DNA from: Salibacter sp031581065
Lineage (GTDB): Bacteria > Bacteroidota > Bacteroidia > Flavobacteriales_G > Salibacteraceae
Reading direction: 5' to 3'
Assembly (NCBI RefSeq): GCF_031581065.1
Contig: NZ_JAVLBN010000001.1
Location: 78,974-142,973 of the forward strand
DNA: 64,000 bases
Under the pieces are notes generated by a model. The model had not been told where the DNA came from. It did not search any database and worked only from the letters and a program-made list of their open reading frames with translations. The number at the start of each line of letters is the position of its first letter. Position 1 is the stretch's first letter. Of the stretch, positions 34,514 to 44,081 are shown one piece after another. The position numbers and the translations under genes are program-made.

Positions 34514-36382
34514 ATGGACAGAAATGCTGTTATTGGATTACTCGTTATAGGTGCTATTCTGCTGGGATGGCAGTTTTGGATGCAACCTTCAAATGCTGAA
34601 ATGGAAGCCATGCGCAAGAAGCAGGATTCTATTGAAGCTGTTGAAGCGAAAGAGAGAGTTGATGAAAAAGCTCAGCAAGCATCACAGTCAGAGCCGAAAG
34701 CTGAACAATCACCCCAGGTTCAGGACACCATTCAGGAAGCGAATAATGACTCCGTTGTAAACGTTCTCAATCAGCAAAAATACGGTAGCCTTGCTCCTTT
34801 TGGATCGGGTAAAAAAGAATACTACACTCTTGAAAATGAGCGAGTAATCATTAAATTCTCCAACAAAGGAGCTGTTCCGGTTGAAGCGCAGTTGAAGAAC
34901 TACACTACTTACGACTCTCTTCCGTTGATGCTCTTCACGGAGAATCACAATACACTCAACCTCCAGTTTGATCATCAAAACAGAAAAATCAATTCTACTG
35001 AGCTCTTTTTTGATGTTGAGCAACCGAGTGACTCTCAGTTAGTTTTTAGCATGGAGGATGAAACAGGTGCGGCTCTGACCATGGCTTACACATTAGGAGC
35101 TAATGAGAATATGCTTCAATTTAGCATGAACCGCCAAAACATCGCTACAAATGATTTGCTTGTCAACTGGAATCAACTAGCCCCAAAATCTGAAAAAGCA
35201 GTTGATAATGAGCGTCAATACACAACTATCTACTACAAGATTTTTGGCGATGACGTAGATAATCTCACCACGATGGGTGATGAAGACAGCGAATCTCCTG
35301 AAGAAGACCTGAAGTGGATTTCATTCAAGCAGCAGTTTTTCTCCACTACACTCATAGCTGAAGACAAATTCAAAGCGACCAACTCAAATTTAGCTTACAA
35401 TACTGCTAAAAGTGAGGAGTTCACAAAAGATATGTCGGCAACATTTACAATACCGGCCGGCAGTAATGGGAATTTTAAAATGTATTTGGGTCCTACCAAG
35501 TACAGCTTATTAAAGAAATACGATTTAGATCTCGAAGATCAGGTTGAGTTGGGATGGGCGCTCTTCCGCTGGATGAACCAAATATTGATCATCCCAACGT
35601 TTAACTTCCTCTCTTCTTTTAATATTCACATCGGGTTAGTGATTTTGATTCTCACGTTGTTTATCAAAACACTGCTCTTCCCCATCACTTACAAAACCTA
35701 TTTATCGAGCGCCAAGCAGCGCGCTATAAAGCCTGAAATTGAAGAGATCAACAAGAAGTACGGTGAAAAAGATCAAATGAAGAAGCAGCAGGAAACGATG
35801 GCACTGTACCAAAAGACAGGTGTCAATCCGTTTGCCGGTTGTATCCCGATGCTCATTCAGCTCCCTATTTTGATCGCGATGTTCCGCTTCTTCCCTGCTT
35901 CTATTGAGCTCCGTCAAAAAAGCTTTCTGTGGGCAGATGACCTTTCTTCATACGATGTACTTTTTGATTTGCCATTTGATATTCCGCTCTACGGAGATCA
36001 CGTAAGTGGATTGACAATTCTCATGGCTATTTCCATGTTCCTCACATCAAAGTACAATATGCAATCAGCTTCAATGGGAGGCGGAAACGCTCAGGCCAAG
36101 CAGATTCAGGCAATCATGATATACTTCATGCCTGTGATGCTCCTTTTCTGGTTCAACAACTACAGTGCAGGTCTCAGTTTGTATTACTTTACAGCTAACA
36201 TGACAACGCTTGGACAGCAGTTTGTGATTCGCAAGTTCTTCATCAATGAAGATAAAATCAGAGCGAAAATTGAAGAGAACAAGAAAAAGCCAAAGAAAAA
36301 GAGTAAATTTCAACAGCGATTACAAGATATGCAAGAGCAACAGCAGCAAGGTGCTAATCGCAAAATGAGAAGAAACAAATAA
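34514..36382 (+). CDS. yidC: Membrane protein insertase YidC
   Basis: Inserts and folds inner-membrane proteins alone or with SecYEG. The 622-residue product has an N-terminal anchor (AVIGLLVIGAILLGWQFWM), a charged linker, a large periplasmic P1 domain, and the conserved Oxa1 core from about residue 370: LVILILTLFIKTLLFPITYK, NPFAGCIPMLIQLPILIAMF, and the last helices (IMIYFMPVMLLFWFNNYSAG), then a lysine/glutamine-rich tail. Start at ATG 34514 rather than a TTG 6 bases upstream. Motif copy at 35071. Confidence 0.97.
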   Translation: MDRNAVIGLLVIGAILLGWQFWMQPSNAEMEAMRKKQDSIEAVEAKERVDEKAQQASQSEPKAEQSPQVQDTIQEANNDSVVNVLNQQKYGSLAPFGSGKKEYYTLENERVIIKFSNKGAVPVEAQLKNYTTYDSLPLMLFTENHNTLNLQFDHQNRKINSTELFFDVEQPSDSQLVFSMEDETGAALTMAYTLGANENMLQFSMNRQNIATNDLLVNWNQLAPKSEKAVDNERQYTTIYYKIFGDDVDNLTTMGDEDSESPEEDLKWISFKQQFFSTTLIAEDKFKATNSNLAYNTAKSEEFTKDMSATFTIPAGSNGNFKMYLGPTKYSLLKKYDLDLEDQVELGWALFRWMNQILIIPTFNFLSSFNIHIGLVILILTLFIKTLLFPITYKTYLSSAKQRAIKPEIEEINKKYGEKDQMKKQQETMALYQKTGVNPFAGCIPMLIQLPILIAMFRFFPASIELRQKSFLWADDLSSYDVLFDLPFDIPLYGDHVSGLTILMAISMFLTSKYNMQSASMGGGNAQAKQIQAIMIYFMPVMLLFWFNNYSAGLSLYYFTANMTTLGQQFVIRKFFINEDKIRAKIEENKKKPKKKSKFQQRLQDMQEQQQQGANRKMRRNK

Positions 36383-36383
36383 T

Positions 36384-36902
36384 ATGCGCTTTACTCTTAT
36401 CACACTTTTAGCTATTTCATTGAGTTTTACAGGGTGTAAAAACAGTGAAAAATCAACAGAAAACAAAAACGGTCAGAGCCAGTCCCAGCCAACCGCAAAG
36501 GAAGTAGTCAATGAAATGGACGACAACGAGCTTTTCGTTTCCATCGAGAAATCAGGTTGTTTTGGCACATGCCCGATCTTTAAGATGAGTATTAACTATG
36601 ACGGGAGCGTAAAGTACATCGGAAGAAAGTATGTAGAGTACGAAGGTGTGTTTGAAGGGAAAGTACGCAAATCAACATTAGAGGAAATCGGTAACCTCAT
36701 CGATAGCAATAAAATTATGGAAATGGACTCTGCCTATGTAGAGCCAAAAGTTACAGATCTACCAACAGTAACAACCGTAATCAACTATCGTGGTGAAAAG
36801 AAAAAAATCGTTGGCATGATTGAAATGCCTGAGGGACTGAAAGTGCTGAACAATTACCTCACAACCGTATCTGAAAACATCGAGCTCAAGCGTGTGAAGT
36901 GA
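36384..36902 (+). CDS. DUF6438 lipoprotein
   Basis: A 172-residue probable lipoprotein: the signal ends LSFTGC, a good lipobox with the modified Cys at residue 18. The globular part contains SIEKSGCFGTCPIFKMSINYDG, the characteristic DUF6438 segment with two cysteines, and YIGRKYVEYEGVFEGKV. Function is unknown. It starts 1 base after yidC and its last 17 bases overlap the convergent EI24-type gene. Motif copy at 36471 lies in its linker. Confidence 0.85.
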   Translation: MRFTLITLLAISLSFTGCKNSEKSTENKNGQSQSQPTAKEVVNEMDDNELFVSIEKSGCFGTCPIFKMSINYDGSVKYIGRKYVEYEGVFEGKVRKSTLEEIGNLIDSNKIMEMDSAYVEPKVTDLPTVTTVINYRGEKKKIVGMIEMPEGLKVLNNYLTTVSENIELKRVK

Positions 36903-37686
36903 TTTCAGTTTGGCTCTGACCATCAACTTCCATAACAGCCAAAGTAGCTCCCACTGTACCGATGACAGCCGTAAAACCGGCTAACATTTGACCTACATAC
37001 GGAATGAGTAAAAGTGCTGAAAACGGCATAGCCGTACCAATTGCCAATCCCTTTCTATTGGAAACATAACTCATCGATTCTTTCATCTTAAGCCCTTTGC
37101 GCTCGCTTGAATAGTCGATGAATGAAAACCCGTAGAAGTAAGCTGAAACTGCAAAAAGTAAAACGGGACTCAAGAACCCGAGAATTGGAATAAAGCCAAT
37201 GATAACAATAGCCAGCGTAATAATCACTTCCAACACAAAGCTCCTGACACTTATAAATATTCCACGAATTACATCAATGAAAAATCGTTTAATGCTGAAA
37301 GGGTAATCCCTCCCCGTTGCAAGTTTTTCTGTTCGTTCACTCACCCACGCCAGGATAGGCGACATCAGAATAAGTACAATATACCCACCAAGATAAGCAT
37401 ATAAGAAGAAGAATAGGATTTTTAATACAATCCATATCAAAAACCAAACGATTGAAGAAATGGTCTCTGCTCCATCAAATTCCCACGAGCCAATTCCTAA
37501 AGCATCCTTAAGCCAATCAAAAATAGTGTCGCTCAATCCACTTGTTACGGAAAAGCCTAGGTAAAACAAGCCAATGTTGATCACAACCGGGAAAATGAAA
37601 AATCCCCACATATTGTGATCTTTGATAAAACTCATGGCTTTAATATTTGCACTAAAGCCTTTTACAAACTGTTTAAACCAATTCAA
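36886..37686 (-). CDS. EI24/CysZ-like membrane protein
   Basis: A 266-residue inner-membrane protein with about six hydrophobic stretches; FFIFPVVINIGLFYLGFSVT near residues 29-48 and IALSAYFYGFSF-like segments match the EI24 (CysZ-related) family. CysZ imports sulfate in proteobacteria; no sulfur-assimilation genes are adjacent, so that role is not assigned here. It is convergent with the DUF6438 gene, 17-base overlap. Confidence 0.8.
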   Translation of the reverse strand: MNWFKQFVKGFSANIKAMSFIKDHNMWGFFIFPVVINIGLFYLGFSVTSGLSDTIFDWLKDALGIGSWEFDGAETISSIVWFLIWIVLKILFFFLYAYLGGYIVLILMSPILAWVSERTEKLATGRDYPFSIKRFFIDVIRGIFISVRSFVLEVIITLAIVIIGFIPILGFLSPVLLFAVSAYFYGFSFIDYSSERKGLKMKESMSYVSNRKGLAIGTAMPFSALLLIPYVGQMLAGFTAVIGTVGATLAVMEVDGQSQTEITSHA

Positions 37687-37715
37687 ATCACTGTTATTTT
37701 AGTTCCCTAAAAAAG

Positions 37716-37745
37716 AAAAACCATCGCAAAGGTGCAATGGTTTTT
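37716..37745 (-). terminator. Intrinsic terminator of the adhesin gene
   Basis: AAAAACCATCGC pairs with GCAATGGTTTTT around AAAGGT, with T-runs on the minus strand. It is 25 bases after the adhesin stop. Confidence 0.85.
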
Positions 37746-37770
37746 CGAAAGTAAAATATGGTAGTAATCA

Positions 37771-40700
37771 TTATCTGATCAACTTAAACTCTCCTCTTTC
37801 GTGTATTTCTCTTCCTCCTTCAAGCATGTATGAAATATCATAAACATAACTTCCATTTTGGGCTGGTTTACCATCTGGACCAATTCCATCCCAACCCTGG
37901 TTAGGATTATTGGTACTCCACATCACATTTCCCCAACGGTTATAAACGTAAAGAGAGTAGTTTTCCTTAGTTAACCCGTCACCTTTAGGAAGGAACGTAT
38001 CATTAATGCCATCTCCATTAGGTGTAAACGCATTAGGAATCCAAATAGCCGATTTATAATCGATGAACACATCATTTATAGTTGAATCCACACAACCATT
38101 TTCGTTTTCTGCGATCAATTTAACAGCATATCTTCCCGTGTCAGCAAACAAGTGAGCAAACTCCAGGTTCTGACTGGAAATTGAGTCATTGATAAACCAC
38201 TTGTAATAATCGGAATAAGCTGATTTATTGATGAAATTTACCTGCCCATCTAAAATAGTTGGATTTAGCGGATCAAATGAGAAATCGGCAATTGGTGTTT
38301 CAAGCACTTTTACCAGGCAAGGGAATGTCTTTTGGGTTAAGCATCCCAAGTCTGTGTAGATTTTAGCTTTGATATCATAACAACCAACACCCTGAAAAGT
38401 GTGACCGATTGAATCTTCAAAAACAGGCCTGTAGCCATCACCAAAGTTGATTTCGTAGTTAAAATCAGGCATGATCGTATCAAAAGCAAATTTGAATTCA
38501 CCCGGTTTACAAACCTGCGGCTGATCAACCAGTAAGTCAAAGTCTTTTTGGTTTCCAACTGTAATCGTAATCGAAGTAGAATTGGTTGGAGTCAAACAGT
38601 TATCACTAACAGTTACATTATAAGTCGTTGTAGTTTGCGGAACAACAGCATGTACTTTTCCTGTATCTAATCCATTATCCCACACGTAAGTGAATTCTTC
38701 ATCACCTCCACGCCCCTGTGCGCTTAGGACAGCACTTTCACCGAGACAGATAGTATCATCCCCATTAGTTGCAATTTTCAACTGATCATAGCCACCAACC
38801 TGTATAAATACTGAATCTACACGTGTTGGAGAGCCACATCCATCATTGATTGCTACATCAACATAACCAGGTTGTTGAAGAGGAGCTGCACCTAAACTAT
38901 CAGATCCCCAACCGTTTTCCCAATTATAGGTGAAGTTACCATCTCCGCCTGTTGTATTTGCAAGGATCAGAGCCGTATCTCCGGGACAAATTGTATCAGG
39001 TGAGTCAAGACTTACCCGAATTGAATCGCGCACAAATATTGTAACTGAGTCAACTGCCGAAGGGCAATTATTTGAATCAGTTGCTACAACTTCATAGGTT
39101 GTCGTAACAATAGGTGAAACATTCAATGGCGAGCCATTTCCTGTATTTGTCCAATTGTAAACATAGCCCCCATTTCCTCCTGTAGCCTGAGCAGAAATCG
39201 ATGTGGAGTTTGAAATACAAATTGTGTCAGAACCAGATGCCACAACATCTATAGAATCTGGTGAAGGAATATTCGTACCAATAGTATCCAGACAACCTCT
39301 CGCATCAGTTACAAACACAGTATTTGTATCAGAACACAATGAATTAGGGATCTGATTAGTATCACCATTCGACCATAGGAATGAGTAAGGACTCGTACCG
39401 CCAGAATTAATATTCACCGTTGCTGATCCATCACAAAAGTTACCCGCACACGAAATAGCTTTAATATCACTAATAGACAACTGCATTGGTGGAACTTCAT
39501 TGACCTGAACATTATTATAAGCAAAGCAACCTATACTATCCCGAACCTCAACAGTGTATTGTCCTTGCGGTAAGTTAAATAGTGTATCAGCTGTAAACAC
39601 CGAATCGACTTGCGCGATTGTGTCACCATTTTGATCAGTCCACGTATACCACCACGGAGCCGGACCTAAAGAATCTACAGGGTTAGCTACTGCATAACCC
39701 GTACTATCTCCCGGACACCCTACAGGATAACTCGTCATGTTAGGTGGTACAGCTTCACAGCACACAGGTTCCCAGGGAGGACGAACAAATACGGAAACAG
39801 TAGTATCATAAGTACAATCAAAGCTATCTCTGAAGAATAAAGTGTATTCGAGAGTAGTATCAAAAACAGTTGGTTCAACAGTCATTGTATCTCCCATTGT
39901 AGTTGAAGAAAGTACATCATTATAATTGGAATCTACAATCCAGCCAAGACTATCAATACCAGGCTCATAAGTCAAGATATTTGATGGATAAAGATAACTC
40001 TGGAAATTAATCCCCCAGGCAAAAATGAATCCATTATCAATAAAAAGATTATCGGTGATTTGAATTTGCCATGTACCGTTTAATGGGCAACCAACTAAGT
40101 TAGTTAAAGGTTGGTTTGATGTGTAAGAACCTGCAGGTAATGTATTCCCAGGAGCATTAGTACAGGCATCTTGGGCAAATACTGGTGGAGTACCCAACAT
40201 TGTTCCATAAGTAGGATTTACAGTAGGAAAACTGTAAATATATCCATTTCCAGGAGTAAGAGTTGTGTTATTATCACATGGTTCACCTAGCCAGGTTCCT
40301 CCACCACCAGGATAAGGTTTTAGTATTGAACTCTGGTTATTTGGACATATAATCTCTATTTCAAGATCTCCTATATAGGAGTGTTCAATATCTAACCAAA
40401 CATCAATAATATCTGTAACAGTAGATACCGTAGCGCCAGGAGCAAAATCATTGAACGTTAAAGTTGAACTGTAAGACACGCCACTTCCATCTGGTAAATA
40501 GGTCGTGCCAGCAATTTGTGTTGGTGTAGCATTTGACCATTCAACTGGTTCAACGTTTCCTTCAAGATCAAAAGATTCTCCAAAACAAATTGTGTCAACT
40601 GTTGCAGCTGTACTATCGAAATGAGGTGTAGTAGATACCCGTACAGGTATTTCATTATTCAAAGTTGAACTGCATCCATTAGAATCAACAGCTATCAATC

Positions 40701-41388
40701 CAACAATTTGTCCCATGGCACTGTCAAATGGTATTTGAACTACCTGACCTGAATCCACAATGTTATTCGTAGAATCGATATACCAGTAAAATGATGTAGT
40801 ACTTGCACTTTGATGATAAAAGGTATCATTTTCAGGAAAACTAACTCCTGCAATAAAGTCGACCGTATCATCCTGACAAATATCAATGAAACCACCAGTT
40901 GAATCAGGGAAAGTATTAGCTATTGTAGGTATAACTTGCTGACAGGGAAAATAACAGTTAATATCAGCTATCCATCCAGAGGCGTTATTGTTGTTATTTG
41001 AGATAAAAACAATTGTCAAACAACCATTTTGACTAACATTGGGATTCGCCTGTATTACACCAGGATTATTGACATTTTGATCAAAGGTTCCTATCAATGT
41101 TTGGGCATTATATGTAGTCCCTTGATATACTTCCATAATATCACCCGCTCCTAAATTGAAGCTTGTAAATATAAGCTCAGGTAGCCCCGTGTTAGGACCT
41201 GGGCAAATGGTTAATGTATCGTTAGCATTATTTGAGTAATTCCCCGAGTTACCTCCATCGTCAAAAAAGTTACCGTTACAGCCAGTCATTGTTACATTTC
41301 CAGTGTGCATGGTGATGTTTTGCTGAGCACTTAAATCTATCGATAAAAGTGACAGAAAAAAAATAAATATGCTAATACTTCTTTTCAT
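37771..41388 (-). CDS. Giant surface adhesin with P-domain, PKD-like repeats and T9SS type B (gliding-associated) C-terminus
   Basis: A 1205-residue exported protein. The signal peptide begins MKRSISIFIFFLSLLSIDLS, fixing the start at 41388. An N-terminal CUB-like beta domain precedes a proprotein-convertase P-like domain (about residues 300-460: VWLDIEHSYIGDLEIEIICP, GTWQIQITDN), then SprB-like and PKD-type repeats, and the gliding motility-associated C-terminal domain (IWIPNAFTPNGDGINDTFLP, LYVYNRWGNVMW). It should be secreted by type IX and attached to the surface. It forms a unit with the small secreted protein one base upstream. Confidence 0.92.
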   Translation of the reverse strand: MKRSISIFIFFLSLLSIDLSAQQNITMHTGNVTMTGCNGNFFDDGGNSGNYSNNANDTLTICPGPNTGLPELIFTSFNLGAGDIMEVYQGTTYNAQTLIGTFDQNVNNPGVIQANPNVSQNGCLTIVFISNNNNNASGWIADINCYFPCQQVIPTIANTFPDSTGGFIDICQDDTVDFIAGVSFPENDTFYHQSASTTSFYWYIDSTNNIVDSGQVVQIPFDSAMGQIVGLIAVDSNGCSSTLNNEIPVRVSTTPHFDSTAATVDTICFGESFDLEGNVEPVEWSNATPTQIAGTTYLPDGSGVSYSSTLTFNDFAPGATVSTVTDIIDVWLDIEHSYIGDLEIEIICPNNQSSILKPYPGGGGTWLGEPCDNNTTLTPGNGYIYSFPTVNPTYGTMLGTPPVFAQDACTNAPGNTLPAGSYTSNQPLTNLVGCPLNGTWQIQITDNLFIDNGFIFAWGINFQSYLYPSNILTYEPGIDSLGWIVDSNYNDVLSSTTMGDTMTVEPTVFDTTLEYTLFFRDSFDCTYDTTVSVFVRPPWEPVCCEAVPPNMTSYPVGCPGDSTGYAVANPVDSLGPAPWWYTWTDQNGDTIAQVDSVFTADTLFNLPQGQYTVEVRDSIGCFAYNNVQVNEVPPMQLSISDIKAISCAGNFCDGSATVNINSGGTSPYSFLWSNGDTNQIPNSLCSDTNTVFVTDARGCLDTIGTNIPSPDSIDVVASGSDTICISNSTSISAQATGGNGGYVYNWTNTGNGSPLNVSPIVTTTYEVVATDSNNCPSAVDSVTIFVRDSIRVSLDSPDTICPGDTALILANTTGGDGNFTYNWENGWGSDSLGAAPLQQPGYVDVAINDGCGSPTRVDSVFIQVGGYDQLKIATNGDDTICLGESAVLSAQGRGGDEEFTYVWDNGLDTGKVHAVVPQTTTTYNVTVSDNCLTPTNSTSITITVGNQKDFDLLVDQPQVCKPGEFKFAFDTIMPDFNYEINFGDGYRPVFEDSIGHTFQGVGCYDIKAKIYTDLGCLTQKTFPCLVKVLETPIADFSFDPLNPTILDGQVNFINKSAYSDYYKWFINDSISSQNLEFAHLFADTGRYAVKLIAENENGCVDSTINDVFIDYKSAIWIPNAFTPNGDGINDTFLPKGDGLTKENYSLYVYNRWGNVMWSTNNPNQGWDGIGPDGKPAQNGSYVYDISYMLEGGREIHERGEFKLIR

Positions 41389-41389
41389 C

Positions 41390-41791
41390 TTACTTCTCCT
41401 CCTTTGAACTCGCTTTAAATTGCTCGAGCAATTCATCATGTGAGTAAATTATGAGTACTTCCACCTCACCGGGAACTCTCAAATAAACTCGTTCATCTAA
41501 GTCATGTTTCCCTGTATACTTCAGTATATTAAATTTCTCAGGAGTACTCCAATCTGTATCATTTGGAAAATAGGAACTTGCTAATTCTAATTCTTGCAGT
41601 TTTTCGGTGGGAACCGTTTCAAATGAATAGCCATTTTTTGCTTTGAAGTCAAGCCAACTCAAGACGTTTGCCCCTTCGTGCTTCTCCACAAATGAAGTGC
41701 CGTAAACCTCCTCAACACGCGGATCAGGGCTCTGACCGTTAACAGCTAATGTCAGTAAAAATGCTATAATAAATCCAAGTATCCTTATCAT
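41390..41791 (-). CDS. Small secreted protein of unknown function upstream of the adhesin
   Basis: A 133-residue protein with a signal peptide (LGFIIAFLLTLAVNGQ, cleavage near residue 20) and a compact mixed-fold mature part; no family recognised. Its stop codon is one base before the adhesin ATG, so the two are translationally linked, and it may act as chaperone or stalk for the adhesin. Motif copy at 41728 lies just after the signal-peptide region. Confidence 0.7.
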   Translation of the reverse strand: MIRILGFIIAFLLTLAVNGQSPDPRVEEVYGTSFVEKHEGANVLSWLDFKAKNGYSFETVPTEKLQELELASSYFPNDTDWSTPEKFNILKYTGKHDLDERVYLRVPGEVEVLIIYSHDELLEQFKASSKEEK

Positions 41792-41918
41792 AATTTCAAG
41801 CTATCATTTCATTAATTAAACGTAATGAAACGTGAGGCGTTGGCTGTAAACTTTGACTAAAGTATTAAAAACCTCGCAAGTTAGTGGCAAATGACTGCCG
41901 TGGAATAGGCTATTTTTT

Positions 41919-41926
41919 TAATTTTG
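41919..41926 (+). promoter_or_regulatory. mdh: -7 element of the mdh promoter
   Basis: TAATTTTG matches TAnnTTTG 41 bases before the mdh ATG; it lies inside the frame extension upstream of ATG 41968 and supports the later start. Confidence 0.55.
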
Positions 41927-41967
41927 ACCTCGTTAGAATAAAAACAAAAATAAACGATAAATTTATT

Positions 41968-42900
41968 ATGAAAGTAACAGTTGTAGGTGCCGGTAACGTA
42001 GGTGCTACTTGCGCAAATGTTTTGGCTCACAATGAAGTAGCCAATGAAGTTGTTTTAGTTGATATTAAAGAAGGTGTTGCTGAAGGTAAGGCTCTCGATA
42101 TGTGGGAAACCAGTCCGATAAACCTTTACGATTCTCGTATCACTGGCTCAACGAATGATTATGAAAAAACTGCCGGATCTGAGGTTGTGGTAATCACTTC
42201 TGGTATTCCACGTAAGCCGGGCATGAGCCGTGACGACCTTATCGCGACTAATGCCGGTATCGTGAAATCTGTTACTGAAAATGTTGTAAAGCATTCACCT
42301 GATGCTAAAATCGTTGTCGTGGCTAACCCACTTGACGTGATGACTTATCAGGCTTTCCTCAGCTCGAAGAAAGATAGCCGCGAAGTATTTGGTATGGCTG
42401 GAATCCTCGATACAGCGCGTTACCGTTCTTTCCTCGCGATGGAATTGAATGTATCGCCTAAAGATATTCAGGCTGTATTGATGGGCGGACACGGAGACAC
42501 AATGGTTCCGCTTCCACGTTACACAACTGTTGGTGGTATTCCGGTAACTGAATTGATCAGCAAAGAAAAACTCGACTCTATCGTTGAGCGTACTAAGTTT
42601 GGTGGTGGTGAGATTGTAAAACTTCTCGGTACTTCAGCATGGTATGCTCCGGGAGCAGCAGCTGCTCAAATGGTTGAAGCGATCGTAAAAGATCAAAAGC
42701 GTGTATTCCCTGTTTGCTCTTGGTTACAAGGCGAGTACGGAATGAAAGACCTTTACCTTGGCGTTCCCGTTGTGTTGGGTAAAAATGGTATTGAGCGTAT
42801 CATTGAACTCGACCTCAACGATGACGAAAAAGCTCTTCTCGAAGAATCTGCAAAATCAGTTAAATCAGTACTTGACGTACTTGATGGAATGGATATCTAA
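41968..42900 (+). CDS. mdh: Malate dehydrogenase (LDH-like type)
   Basis: Interconverts malate and oxaloacetate with NAD in the TCA cycle. The 310-residue product has the Rossmann motif VVGAGNVGATCANVLA near residues 5-20, the substrate-binding arginine segment SGIPRKPGMSRDDL, NPLDVMTYQAF, and the catalytic His in LMGGHGDTMVPL. The start at ATG 41968 is chosen because the promoter lies in the extended frame. Codon use is strongly biased, as for a highly expressed gene; it carries no dispersed-motif copy. Confidence 0.97.
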   Translation: MKVTVVGAGNVGATCANVLAHNEVANEVVLVDIKEGVAEGKALDMWETSPINLYDSRITGSTNDYEKTAGSEVVVITSGIPRKPGMSRDDLIATNAGIVKSVTENVVKHSPDAKIVVVANPLDVMTYQAFLSSKKDSREVFGMAGILDTARYRSFLAMELNVSPKDIQAVLMGGHGDTMVPLPRYTTVGGIPVTELISKEKLDSIVERTKFGGGEIVKLLGTSAWYAPGAAAAQMVEAIVKDQKRVFPVCSWLQGEYGMKDLYLGVPVVLGKNGIERIIELDLNDDEKALLEESAKSVKSVLDVLDGMDI

Positions 42901-42930
42901 GGGAGAAAAAATCTTTTATACTAAACCGCA

Positions 42931-42959
42931 AATGGCGAGCAAATGCTCGCCATTTTTAT
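42931..42959. terminator. Bidirectional terminator between mdh and murB
   Basis: AATGGCGAGC and GCTCGCCATT form a perfect 10-bp stem around AAAT with T-rich tail on the plus strand and A-rich flank on the other, so it can end transcription of mdh and convergent murB. Confidence 0.88.
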
Positions 42960-43969
42960 TTGATGATATTCACTTCCCTTTCGAGTTTCACTCCGTATTT
43001 GGAGTCTATATCTTCAATGATTTTTTCACTGAGCTGGTAAATTTCTTCTCCGGTTGCCCCGCCATAATTTACGAGCACTAGTGCTTGCTTTTTATGTACA
43101 CCATAATGACCAAAAGTTTTTCCTTTCCACTCGGCCTGATCAATTAACCAACCAGCAGCCAGTTTTACTCCTTCATTTACTGGATAAGCAACAACATCAG
43201 GATGTTGTTTTTTCAATTTCTCATAAAACTCTTTTGTCACAATAGGATTTTTGAAAAACGAACCGCTGTTTCCTATTTCTTTTGGATTGGGGAGTTTACT
43301 CTGCCTGATGTTGATGACAGCTTGAGAAACGGTTTTAATAGTTGGCTTTTCTCCCATCTTTTCAAGTTCTGTCTCAATTGCTCCGTAACTCGTATTGAGG
43401 TGAGGTGATTTCTGTAATCTGAAGTAAACTCTTGCGATGACATACTGATTTCGTAAGCTCGTTTTAAAAACACTTGATCGGTAACCAAACTCGCACTGTT
43501 CCTTATTAAAGGTACAAATTTCACCAGATTCTCGATGAACAGCTTCGAGTTTCCAAAAGGTCTCCTTCAACTCAACTCCATAAGCCCCAATATTTTGCAT
43601 CGGTGCGGCTCCAACACTTCCCGGAATTAGTGACAGATTCTCAACTCCTCCCAGGTTCTGACCAACAGCCCACATAACGAAATCGTGCCACACAACACCT
43701 CCGCCAACTTGAACAAAAACCTCATCGCTTGATTCGTCAACAATTTCGATTCCCGGAATTTCATTCAGAACCACAAGCCCATCCACATCATTGCGCAAAA
43801 GCATATTGCTCCCACCTCCCATCAACAACACATCCTTACTTTTGAGTTCTCCCTTTTTGGCTAACTCCTGTAAATCTTCAACACGTTCAACTTTCACCAG
43901 CCTACTCGCACGAGCTTTTATCCCAAACGTGTTGTACGGACTCAAATCAATATTCTTCTCAATTATCAT
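42956..43969 (-). CDS. murB: UDP-N-acetylenolpyruvoylglucosamine reductase
   Basis: MurB reduces UDP-GlcNAc-enolpyruvate to UDP-MurNAc with NADPH and FAD in peptidoglycan synthesis. The 337-residue product has MLLMGGGSNMLLRNDVDGLV (FAD site), GVENLSLIPGSVGAAPMQNIGAYG (catalytic-region signature) and FGYRSSVFK, and GNSGSFFKNPIV with the proton-donor Ser. I chose the ATG giving MIIEKNIDLSPYNTFG; a longer frame adds 19 residues not typical of MurB. Its stop overlaps the shared terminator. Motif copy at 43654. Confidence 0.96.
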   Translation of the reverse strand: MIIEKNIDLSPYNTFGIKARASRLVKVERVEDLQELAKKGELKSKDVLLMGGGSNMLLRNDVDGLVVLNEIPGIEIVDESSDEVFVQVGGGVVWHDFVMWAVGQNLGGVENLSLIPGSVGAAPMQNIGAYGVELKETFWKLEAVHRESGEICTFNKEQCEFGYRSSVFKTSLRNQYVIARVYFRLQKSPHLNTSYGAIETELEKMGEKPTIKTVSQAVINIRQSKLPNPKEIGNSGSFFKNPIVTKEFYEKLKKQHPDVVAYPVNEGVKLAAGWLIDQAEWKGKTFGHYGVHKKQALVLVNYGGATGEEIYQLSEKIIEDIDSKYGVKLEREVNIIK

Positions 43970-44081
43970 AATGGCTCTATTACATTTCAAAGCTAAATCA
44001 AACCTTAGCTCGACACTTTCAATCACAAAAACTTTTATAAACCACTCCCTGTGAACGCGCTATTTAGTAGGTTTGTGAGCG

